Source: Symbiodinium natans
Lineage: Eukaryota; Sar; Dinophyceae; Suessiales; Symbiodiniaceae
Assembly (NCBI GenBank): GCA_905221605.1
Contig: CAJNDS010002798.1
Location: 1 to 63,936 of the forward strand
Direction: 5' to 3'
DNA length: 63,936 nucleotides
The notes under the pieces are model-generated. The model saw only the letters and a program-made list of their open reading frames with translations, searched no databases and was not told where the DNA came from. Shown piece by piece: positions 55,620 through 63,936 of this stretch; the stretch's first letter is position 1, and each line of letters begins with the position of its first letter. The position numbers were made by a program, and so were the translations under genes.

Positions 55620-56600
55620 GGGGGGGACTTATAGGGGGGGTTGTGGAGAGGGGGGGTAGCGGAGGAACCCATGAACATGAGCGTGGGAAGGGCGCCAGAT
55701 TGTAGCATGTAGGGCCTGTCTGGGCTTCGCGATTGCAAAACTCTGCTCGAACCGCGCCGAGGAGCCATTCTGAGACCTGTACCGGCTTTCTATATCGTAG
55801 AACCACCTGGGCTCAGGGTTGAGGGTGTAGGGTTTAGGGTTTGGGGCTTAGGGTTTAGGGCTTATAGGGCTCAGCTAAGGAGGTAAGGTTTCAGGTCACG
55901 GGGCTTCATGCTGCCGATCACGCGACTCGCTGCGACCGAAGGCGCGTGGAGACCACCCCAGTGCCAAACCAAAAGGAGAACGGCCCAAGGACCTCAACAT
56001 GCAACATCTACAAATAAATCTCTCTCATCTCAACTGATGAAAGCCGGAACTAAATCACACAATAGAGTGTACAGGATAATGTCGTATGGCAAAGTATCGT
56101 ATATCATGGTTTAGTATAGTATAGTATGGTATAGTATAGTATAGTATAGTATAGCATAGTATAATACAGCACAGTATAGTAAAGGATAGTGATATAACAT
56201 TGCTCGGGCGTTTGACAAGCTCGAGGACGCCCGAAGTGCGACTCTTCAAGGATGCCCCACGCAGTCCTACGAGAAAAAGCTAATACACAGTAGAATATAA
56301 TATAGTATAGCGACACATAACCAAATATAGTTTGTAAAATAAACGCATGTTTTCTTGTAGGACAGCTCCGTGGCTTCTGCATCTGAGCTGCCGTGCCAGA
56401 GAAGGGGTCCTTGCGTCGTTCAGCTGCAGGGAACTGTGCCCAAGGACGGTCGTCCTGTGGCATTGCAGTAGCTATACTAATGTGTTCACACGACACTATC
56501 TCATCTTATACTACAACTTTGCAATTTTTGTATAACACCAAGAGTATGATATCTTGTACACACAGAGCCCCAAAGCTCCAGGGAGCAATGGGGGGGGGGT
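55620..56600. other. No supported gene; AGTAT microsatellite
   Basis: TTTAGGG at 55815-55865, a TAGTATAG run at 56105-56165, otherwise AT-rich intergenic-type DNA. Confidence 0.5.
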
Positions 56601-56604
56601 TGTG

Positions 56605-59460
56605 ATGCAAAAAACTCGCATGCCTCGACAGGAATTGGCATCTCCAGCTTCTCCATGAAGTCTACGAAGGCATCTGCTGTGGCATTGTAACCTGGGGTGC
56701 CAAGTTGAAGTCCATCCGAACTCGTGCAGAAAAAAATCTGCTCAAAGCCCTAAGCTAGACCTTAAACCCCGAAAGGCCTGACAAAAACGCTTGAACAGCC
56801 CGAAACCAGAAGCAGCCGGGTGAAAAGCATGGAGAAGTGCAACTGCACATCTCCGACATATGATTCAGCTTCCAAGTGGCTTCTCAGCAGCTGCTTTCTT
56901 TGGCGATACTGCCGCAGGGTTAGCCATCTTCGGGGAACGGCCTGCGCAGAAGGTCTAGGAGCAGACTTCTCTTTACACTCTCAGGCTCTGAGTTCGATGC
57001 AACTCGCCACAAGTGTCTGTACGACTTGGGATTGCGGCTGGATGAAAGCAGAAGTGTTGGCTGCGCCTCCCATCGTCGAATGGCCGCCCGCGTGATGTTC
57101 AAAGCCTTCTGCACCTGTTTTCTGGCAGCTACAATACCCTAAGCCCTAAAACGGGAAAGGTGTCCATCCTGGCCTCAGGCCGCCTCATTTCCACCACCTC
57201 CTTCTCCTCACTCGTCACCATCCCAGACTCATTGAGGTCACTGAAGACCTCTGTCCCAGGTGCATGTTCAGCTTGCACAGTGAACTGCCGCATGCTTTTT
57301 TTGAAACTGCATGAACCTGACGCCAAGCTCCCGAAAGCTCCCAATGGCTCCTGCCCTGCTTGCTTGCGCAGGGACATCCATGAAAAGCACGGACTTGAAC
57401 TGACGAGGCAGGAATCCAGCATCACCCATAGGAGACGCCAACCTTAGAGACTCTGGCAGATACCCTTCTTGGTTTAGGGTTCAGGATTTAGGGCTTAGGG
57501 TTTAGGGTTTAGGGTTTCGGACTTAGGGCTTAGGGCTTAGGGCTTAGGGCTTAGGGCTTAGGGCTTAGGGCTAAGGGCTTAGGGCTTAGGGCTTAGGGCT
57601 TAGGGCTTAGGGCTTAGGGCTTAGGGCTTAGGGTGGCTAAGGCACTGCGGCAGAAAGCAACAAGCTTGTCTGGACGGCCGGCGTGCTCGCACATCCGAGG
57701 AGCCAGTGGAGCATCTCGAACCACAGGACTTCCAGCGGGTACATGATCAACGTGAGCCTTCGATGCGACAAAGGCATAACTTTAGATCAACACTTCACTT
57801 CGCTGATCCAATAAACGTGCTCCTAAAGAAGCTGCATACTACCTCAGTGTTACTTCAGGAAACTGCTCACTGGCTGTAAGCGGCCGTGGGAACTCTCCCC
57901 TGCTCCCTGTGGGCAAGTGGCACATAGGTTTGCTCAGAGTCCAGTTCACCAAAAGGCCTCGGAACTTTACATGAGCGGGTGTGGTGACGTGCTCCTACGC
58001 CTCCATCATCACACTGCCGATGCTAGACAAAAAAAAGTCTACGAGCAAGCAAGCAGCGTTCTCTGAGCACAGGCCAAGGCCATGATGGCGCAGAGGCCTG
58101 CAACCCATGTCAGAGCACACTCCCTGGGGTTTAGGGTTTAGGGTTTAGGGTTTAGGGTTTAGGGTTTAGGGTTTAGGGCTTAGGGCTTAGGCTTAAGGCT
58201 TAGGGTTTAGGGTTTCGCAATTGTTCAGGCCTGCCTCTTTCATATCCGCACAGTGAAGTAATCTTTGCCGAGCGGCTGGGCAGCGCCCCAATGAGCGAGA
58301 GGTCGTTCACGCCTGCTGTTCGAAACTACTTCTGCGCACGCCTCTCCTTTCCGATGGACCAGGACTAAGAGCAAACGCTCTGAAAAGCAGCCCCGGTCTA
58401 GACGTCGCTCCAGGGCACCATGGATGTCCAGGGCCGCCAGGTTTAATGCCAACGCTTGAAACACCAGGGCGCAGGCCTGAATTTCAGGAGAGAACCAGGG
58501 GAATGAAGCAGCAAAGACATCCGGTCCAAAGGTTTCAATCAAAGTGAAAGTCCAGATCTGCGAAGTGATGTCAAGCAAGCAATTGGGAAGCTGGCTGCAG
58601 CCACATACGGCGCATTGATCTGCACCCAGCATATGCCTTAGCCAGCAATTGCTGCCAGCCTTGCTGGCTACGTTGCTGGCAGCCTTCAGCATGCAGACAG
58701 GCTGTAGACTCCACTCTAAATGCAAACAGGCAGCCCAGAAGGTAGTAGGAGATGCCCTGGAGCATCATCCTCCAACCAAATGCATCTGTGTTCATTGCTG
58801 TCATGGCAGAGCTACTTCAACCATCTGTCACATTCCCAGAGGTACCGTCCCTGTGCATTTCTTTGAGTACCCAAAAAAGACCATGTGGAGAACTAACCCG
58901 TGTTCCAAGCACGCGCCTCACGCCCAGAGACATGCAAACTCGCCTGCAGTCTGGTTTCGGGTCGCGCAGTCGTCCCCACGCAGACTTGCCAAAGCAGAAC
59001 ACTGAAAGCAAAACAATGGACAGACCCGTCTACTGTTGGAGCTGCGTTGCCATACCCATGACAAAAGCGGGCATGTTGCATCTAAGCTGCGCATATGCAT
59101 CGTAGCATTGCCAAAGTGCTTGCAATCGTCGAAACAGCTGGATGTGACGCTGAGTTCGATGGTGGACCTCAGCTTCAAAGGGAGACATTGACATGGGGGG
59201 TTTACGATACTTAGGGGTCCCTTGACCCCCAGATGATAGGATCCCCGTACAATAAGGACCGCCAGAAGGTACCGCTAACATCGTAAACCCCCACATGTGT
59301 GGACAACTTGCTTGAGTCAGCACAGCTGTCTAGCATCAGCTCAGCAGATTCTGCGCCGCGTGCGGGCAAGAAACGGCCTTCATGATGTCCTCCTCATAGC
59401 CAGCCACATCCTGTGCTTCATGTACCCTAACTCGGAGATACGCAGACATTCCACTGCACA
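56605..59460 (-). CDS. Multi-exon gene, probable membrane and EF-hand protein
   Basis: Exons in order: about 59424-59350 (DVAGYEEDIMKAVSCPHAA); about 59185-59035 (HHRTQRHIQLFRRLQALWQC and NMPAFVMGMATQLQQ); about 58790-58700 (WRMMLQGISYYLLGCLFAF); about 58600-58430 (DITSQIWTFTLIETFGPDVF and ALVFQALALNLAALDIHG); 58127-58040 (LTWVAGLCAIMALACAQ); 57750-57632 (VDHVPAGSPVVRDAPLAPRM); 57300-57150 (EVFSDLNESGMVTSEEKEVV); 57100-57045 (VQKALNITRAAIRRWEAQ); and 56690-56605 (YNATADAFVDFMEKLEMPIP). DLNESGMVTSEE is a good EF-hand loop. Hydrophobic stretches suggest membrane spans, so a calcium-regulated channel or transporter is possible but unproved. It may be more than one gene. Confidence 0.5.
57475..57634. 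repeat. CTTAGGG-homogenised array
   Basis: A few TTTAGGG units are followed by about seventeen GGGCTTA heptamers (57517-57633). The T-to-C variant has spread through the array. Confidence 0.95.
58120..58215. repeat. TTTAGGG array
   Basis: About thirteen units, the right end CTTAGGG, next to the exon at 58127-58040. Confidence 0.9.
59191..59297. mobile_element. Short inverted-repeat element between exons
   Basis: Ends ACATGGGGGGTTTACGAT and ATCGTAAACCCCCACATG, almost perfect inverted repeats with ACATG at both outer edges (tip or target duplication). About 107 bases, no coding capacity. It separates two coding segments of the minus-strand gene. Inner ATAGGATCCCCGTACAATAA resembles the segment near 19.18 kb. 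Confidence 0.8.
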
Positions 59461-59884
59461 GCTTTGAGAGGAATTGCAGCCAGTGCAACACCACCGGAGC
59501 GCAAGTTCATGGGCTTACGAGTCTACTTCGAAAGAGTGGGGGTGTTCTATCCTATCCTGCATACCCTTCCTGAGAAACAACAACACCCCTTGTGAGGAGT
59601 GGTGCAAGCAGGCCGCGAGCTTCATCAGGCCGCCATACGCCCAAATGCCAGCACCGAGGTGGTCCGATGGAGCTGTCAAGGAGATGAACTTAGGGTCTAA
59701 AGGGTTTTGAGGGGGCTTTTAAGGGTTTGACGGATTGAAAAGGTTTAGCACGTTTCAAGGGTTTATTGTTCACGTCGTTCCTGCTGCTAAAAACCCCACA
59801 ATAAGCCCTCCCATCAACCCCATAAACGCCCAAGGTCTCAAGAGCCATCTTGCCATCACAAACAATTATGGGGTTCACGTCATT

Positions 59885-59970
59885 CATGTTATGCCCTAAA
59901 CCCTAAACCCTAAGCCCTAAACCCTAAACCCTAAACCCTAAACCCTAAAACCCTTAACCCTAAACCCTGC
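59885..59970. repeat. CCCTAAA array
   Basis: Eleven units, next to a possible minus exon (LLQRRTTAGKTDRSLRCSEK) at about 60040-59970. Confidence 0.9.
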
Positions 59971-60154
59971 TTCCGCCTTCTCGCTGCACCTCAAGCTGCG
60001 GTCGGTCTTGCCAGCTGTTGTTCGCCTTTGAAGGAGACAAGGTGTCTTCAGGGCGTTACTTTCTTTGGCTAGCAAAGGCTTAATTAGCCGCCTTTATCTG
60101 GATTTGCAACGGTTTTTTTATAAGATTTTATGAGTGGAGTCATGACTCTAGTGT

Positions 60155-60514
60155 TTGGCTCAGGCTTGGGGTGTAGGCTTGAAAATGTTCAGCATGCAGG
60201 CGCCTTGGTCAGGAAGGGGATGCGCAGCATCCTTGGCGAATGCAGCTTCTCTCAACGCAGTCCCAGTGTCCGCGCAGGCCCTTCCTTCTTCTAACCCCGA
60301 GAGTCCACTTCAACAGCCTACCATTCAGCTGTGGTTTCGGGCTTCTGCCCCTGCTTCAACAGACACCCTTTGAGCTGCAACCTGGGGAGGGTATAATGAC
60401 CAGCACAAGGCAATTGTGCAGCTTAGCTTCTGCTTGCCCTGTCTCTCGAAGTCTGCGAAGCGTGCGTTCAAAACCTTGCGGAGACGGAACGTGAACTCAG
60501 GCAGCTCAGTTCAC
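60155..60514 (-). CDS. Possible exons, strand uncertain
   Basis: On minus, 60514-60330 is open and reads LPEFTFRLRKVLNARFADFE, then KLSCTIALCW, and stops after EARNHS. About 60275-60155 reads LREAAFAKDAAHPLPDQGAC, then LNIFKPTPQA and stop. On plus, 60200-60371 reads SLANAASLNAVPVSAQALPS and ends STDTL and stop. Codon use does not separate the readings; the first minus segment is the better one. No family is recognised. Confidence 0.35.
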
Positions 60515-60519
60515 GAGCT

Positions 60520-61240
60520 GACTGACGAATAGCAGCAGACAATGTTCTTACAGGCATGACCTCTCACTTGCTCGCACGGAAGCAACTACAGATGTGCCAG
60601 TTTCCACACTCACGTTACTTGCAGCAAGACGCATTTAGCTGCGAACTGCCCGGTATGGGCAGTCGGATAAATCGGGTGAGAACTCGCGTAGCGTAGCCTG
60701 GGCTGCGTGTTTTTGTGACTTGCTGTCCAAGCCCTGCACGCGAAAAAACACGTGCGAGCCTAGGTTGCTCGTGAGGCCTCATAGCAAAGTCGTTACATTC
60801 AGACGGCCCAGCCCCCAAAACAACCGAAACCCAAAGAAAAAACTATCCAACATGCAGCCAAAAGCACTATGTGAAGTCACGGACGCGTGCATGGACAGCC
60901 ACACAGCCATGATGAGATATACAACGGAACTTCCCTGGCACTGACATGGTCATGTGGAAAGCTTTCAGGCGTGTAGGTTTAGGGGTATGTTGCGGGCCAC
61001 TCAGCCCCTCACGCCCTGTCACCCTACATATGCCGCGCCCCCTTGTTGCCTGCGTATGTTTGAGCACACCCTGTTCAGGATACACGGCCAGGGGGAAGCT
61101 ATTTTATTGAAGATGTAAAGGCCCTGAACCCTAGACCGGGCCTTTTTCAGGCCTGACAGGCACGCAGCTTCAAGGTAACAAGGACTACGGACGGCTTTGG
61201 TGGACAGCGTTAAAGGCGCTGCGTCACGTACTTGTCACAT
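60520..61240. other. No supported gene
   Basis: Frames on both strands are short and without motif. No repeat longer than a few units was seen. Confidence 0.45.
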
Positions 61241-61242
61241 GT

Positions 61243-61336
61243 ACATGTGTGTGTGTGTGTGTGTGAGTGAGTGATTGTGTGTGTGTGTGTGATTGTGTGT
61301 GTGTGTGTGATTGTGTGTGTGTGTGTGTGTGTGTGT
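61243..61336. repeat. (GT)n microsatellite ending in the assembly gap
   Basis: GT runs interrupted by GAGTGA and GATTGT, continuing into the N run. Confidence 0.95.
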
Positions 61337-61436
61337 NNNNNNNNNNNNNNNNNNNNNNNNNNNNNNNNNNNNNNNNNNNNNNNNNNNNNNNNNNNNNNNN
61401 NNNNNNNNNNNNNNNNNNNNNNNNNNNNNNNNNNNN
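61337..61436. other. Assembly gap of 100 N
   Basis: Exactly 100 N, the usual placeholder for a gap of unknown size, between a GT microsatellite and a C-rich minisatellite. Frames crossing it are meaningless. Confidence 0.98.
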
Positions 61437-61735
61437 CAGCCCCCCCCGCCCCCCCAGCCCCCCCAGCCCCTCCAGCCCCCTCCATCCACCCTCCAGCCCG
61501 TCCAGCCCCTTCAGTTTCCCTCCAGCCCAGCCCCAGCCCCTCCAGCCCCCAGCCCCTATAGCCCCTCCACTTTTTCCAGCTCTTGAGTTCCTCCAGCCCC
61601 TCCAGCCCCTCCAGCCCCTCCCTTCCAGCCCCCGGCCTGCAACCCAGCCTCAGCCCCTCCAGCCCAGCCCCTCCAGCCCCTCCAGCCCCTCCGGCCCCTC
61701 CAGCCCCTGCAGCCCCTCCAGCCCACCTCCGGCCC
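61437..61735. repeat. CAGCCCCTC minisatellite
   Basis: About thirty 9-base units with local variants (CAGCCCC, CAGCCTC). The Gly-rich minus frame and Pro/Ser plus frame are repeat-derived. Confidence 0.9.
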
Positions 61736-61917
61736 AACATTGGAGTAAACAAAAAACGAACCCGGCAAACCCCCCAAACCCCCCAAAACCCCCCACAACC
61801 CCCCAACACCCTGACACAAGACCCTATACAATGCTATAAACCCTCAGACCAGAATAAATAGAATTGTATGCTTCAGTTCGAGCAGCTCGTCCAATAACCC
61901 ACCCCCACGGGCCAACC

Positions 61918-62280
61918 CCACCCCAGTCCAGCAGCCCCCAGCCCCAGCAGCCCCAGCAGCCCCAGCAGCCGCAGCAAGCCCCAGCACCCAGCATCCCCAG
62001 CCGTTTCAGCAGCCCCAGCAGCAAAAGCAGCCCCAGCAGCCCCAGCAGCCCCAGCAGCCCCAGCAGCCCCAGCAGCCCCAGCAGCAAAAGCAGCCCCAGC
62101 AGCGAAAGCAGCCCCAGCAGCCCCAGCAGCCCCAGCAGCCCCAGCAGCCCCAGCAGCCCCAGCAGCCCCAGCAGTTTCAGCAGCCCCAGCAGTTTCAGCA
62201 GCCCCAGCAGCCCCAGCAGTTTCAGCAGCCCCAGCAGCCCCAGCAGCCCCAGCAGCCCCAGCAGCCCCAGCCCCAGCCCT
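61918..62280. repeat. CCCCAGCAG minisatellite
   Basis: About forty 9-base units with AAAAGCAGC and TTTCAGCAG variants. It reads Gln-Gln-Pro, Ser-Ser-Pro or Ala-Ala-Pro on plus. A coding role cannot be excluded, but no exon boundary or non-repeat coding flank is present. Confidence 0.9.
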
Positions 62281-62308
62281 TAAATGGAATGGTATTCCTT
62301 CTTGCCAA

Positions 62309-62559
62309 AACCAAAAAAGAAAACTCGCTCAAAACTTTCGCCCAAAACTTTCGCCCAAAACCCGCCCAAAACCCGCCCAAAACCCACCCAAAACCCGCCC
62401 AAACTCCAGACACAAACCCTATATTTCTCTGCCTAAAGCAGAAAAGAAAACTCGCTCAAAACCCGCACAAAACTTTCGCTCAAAACCCGCTCAAAACCCG
62501 CTCAAAACCCGCCCAAAACCCGCCCAAAACTCCGGACACAAACCCTATACAATTTCTAT
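62309..62559. repeat. Duplicated block of CCCAAAACCCG units
   Basis: Two copies of about 120 bases (62309-62424 and 62437-62559) each begin AGAAAACTCGCTCAAAAC and end GACACAAACCCTATA, with 11-base CCCAAAACCCG units inside. A third trace of the end segment lies at about 61812. Confidence 0.85.
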
Positions 62560-62577
62560 AAACCCTAAACCCTAAAC

Positions 62578-62603
62578 CCGCGATCCCTGTCTAGGGATCG
62601 CGG
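62578..62603. other. Perfect hairpin, 11-base arms
   Basis: CCGCGATCCCT, a four-base loop (GTCT), then AGGGATCGCGG. It lies immediately after the last CCCTAAA units. No U-tract follows; function unknown. Confidence 0.85.
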
Positions 62604-62754
62604 AAAGGTTGTGGAGTGTACACGACACAACAAAGACAACTTACTTTACAGGACACTAAACGTTAAAGTCGGCTTGCACTTGCGGACCTTGCCCTGACAC
62701 AAAGAGAACCCCAAACCCTGGCTGACAGTCCCTAACCCAAAACTCAACGTTTGG

Positions 62755-63936
62755 GTTTGGGGGGTCCAAACCTGGAAACCTGCACGTTTTGGGGGGTCCA
62801 AACCTGGAAACCTGCACGTTTCAGGGGGTCCAAACCTGGAAACCTGCACGTTTTGGGTGTCCAAACCTGGAAACCTGCACGTTTTGGGGGGTCCAAACCT
62901 GGAAACCTGCACGTTTTGGGGGTCCAAACCTGGAAACCTGCACGTTTTGGCGGGTCCAAACCTGGAAACCTGCACGTTTTGGGGTGTCCAAACCTGGAAA
63001 CCCGCACGTTTTGGGGGTCCAAACCTGGAAACCCGCACGTTTAGGGGGTCCAAACCTGGAAACCTGCACGTTTTGGGGGGTCCAAACCTGGAAACCTGCA
63101 CGTTTTGGGGGGTCCAAACCTGGAAACCTGCACGTTTTGGGGGGGTCCAAACCTGGAAACCTGCACGTTTTGTGGGGTCCAAACCTGGAAACCTACACGT
63201 TTTGGGGGGTCCAACCCTGGAAACCTGCACGTTTTGGGGGGTCTAAACCTGGAAACCTGCACGTTTTGGGGCCCAAACCTGGAAACCTGCACGTTTTGGG
63301 GGTCCAAACCTGGAAACCTGCACGTTTTGGTGGTCCAAACCTGGAAACCTGCACGTTTTGGGGGTCCAAACCTGGAAACCTGCACGTTTTGGGGGGTCCA
63401 AACCTGGAAACCTGCATGTTTTGGGGGTCCAAAGCTGGAAACCTGCACATTTTGGGGGTCCAAACCTGGAAACCTGCACGTTTTGGGGGTCCAAACCTGG
63501 AAACCTGCACGTTTTGGGGGTCCAAACCTGGAAACCTGCACGTTTTGGGGGTCCAAACCTGGAAACCTGCACGTTTTGGGGGGTCCAAACCTGGAAAGCT
63601 GCACGTTTTGGGGGGTCCAAACCTGGAAACCTGGGGGTCCAAACCTGGAAACCTGCACGTTTTGGGGGTCCAAACCTGGAAACCTGCACGTTTTGGGGGG
63701 TCCAAACCTGGAAACCTGCACATTTTGGGGGTCCAAACCTGGAAACCTGCACGTTTTGGGAACCTGGAAACCTGCACGTTTTGGGGGTCCAAACCTGGAA
63801 ACCTGCACGTTTTGGGGGTCCAAACCTGGAAACCTGCACGTTTTGGGGGTCCAGACCTGGAAACCTGCACGTTTTGGGTCCAAACCTGGAAACCTGCACG
63901 TTTTGGGGGTCCAAACCTGGAAACCTGCACGTTTTG
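62755..63936. repeat. Satellite of 31-33-base units, runs off the window
   Basis: About 37 head-to-tail copies of a unit made of GGTCCAAACCTGGAAACC, then TGCACGTTTT and a G run of 3-7. Length varies through the G run; one copy is truncated at about 63621 and another at about 63758. No unit contains a stop in any minus frame, so three long minus frames run through the array. I read it as non-coding satellite DNA. Confidence 0.95.

Noticed and set aside
62646-63930. Long minus-strand frames reading PKTCRFPGLDP repeats as a repeat protein
   Set aside because: All three minus frames are open through the array because the unit has no stop. Unit length varies by single G, so no frame is maintained, as expected of satellite DNA.
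62755-63936. CRISPR array
   Set aside because: Units are contiguous with no unique spacers, and the rest of the window is eukaryotic.
1-63936. tRNA, rRNA, spliced-leader or snRNA genes
   Set aside because: I saw no cloverleaf with the usual T-loop, no rRNA stretch and no dinoflagellate spliced-leader sequence, but short RNA genes could be missed by eye; a covariance-model scan would settle it.

Overview
This window looks like nuclear DNA of a photosynthetic, peridinin-type dinoflagellate, probably of the Symbiodiniaceae/Suessiales or Prorocentrum kind; the sequence alone does not fix the genus. The reasons are: (1) dozens of interstitial arrays of the plant/dinoflagellate telomere heptamer TTTAGGG/CCCTAAA; (2) genes broken into many small exons whose introns often start with GC or GA instead of GT and whose acceptors read AG|G; (3) recognisable gene families that fit such an alga (a chlorophyll a/c-binding light-harvesting protein, a Mei2-like RNA-binding protein, a plastid-type DUF4336 protein, a strawberry-notch helicase, an RWD-RING ubiquitin ligase); (4) long runs of genes on one strand. 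Most long open frames in the window are shadows. Real coding sequence is mainly short exons of 25-500 bases, found by protein-like sequence, GC-ending codons, family motifs and compatible splice sites.

Layout. 0.6-2.6 kb: 5' part of a strawberry-notch helicase (-). 2.7-7.2 kb: microsatellites and unassigned sequence. 7.2-11.6 kb: multi-exon coiled-coil protein (-). 13-14 kb: unknown gene (-). 16.2-18.75 kb: Pro/Gln-rich protein (+), tail to tail with an unknown gene (-) at 20.2-20.9 kb. 21.2-23.7 kb: Mei2-like RNA-binding protein (-). 24.3-26.5 kb: unknown exons (-), divergent from a plus-strand gene at 26.9-28.4 kb, with a hairpin element between them. 29.0-34.3 kb: minus-strand cluster with a DUF4336 protein and a methyltransferase-like protein, both with targeting-type N termini. 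36-43 kb: minus-strand exon clusters of unknown function. 43.6-49.4 kb: light-harvesting exons whose apparent last exon lies about 4.8 kb downstream, with an RWD-RING ligase, an EF-hand-like cluster and a small plus-strand gene in between. 53.5-55.2 kb: unknown gene and a quasi-RRM gene (-). 56.6-59.5 kb: probable membrane/EF-hand gene (-). 60.1-60.5 kb: exons of uncertain strand. 61.2-63.9 kb: minisatellites, a 100-base assembly gap and a 31-33-base satellite running off the window.

The most interesting signal is the relation between telomere-type arrays and introns. Many exons end exactly where an array begins, so the donor is the GT of GGGTTTAGGG, and several acceptors are the AG of TTTAG. 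Two such insertions are bounded by 14-base direct repeats, and deleting the insertion restores an uninterrupted reading frame. One array makes an apparent intron of only 20 bases. Short terminal-inverted-repeat elements of 90-125 bases also lie inside introns or between genes. Together these suggest intron gain by mobile insertion (introner-like behaviour) in which telomere-type repeats take part.

Exon junctions given here come from reading by eye. Genes with named families are secure at family level. Clusters described as unrecognised are supported only by coding character and splice sites.
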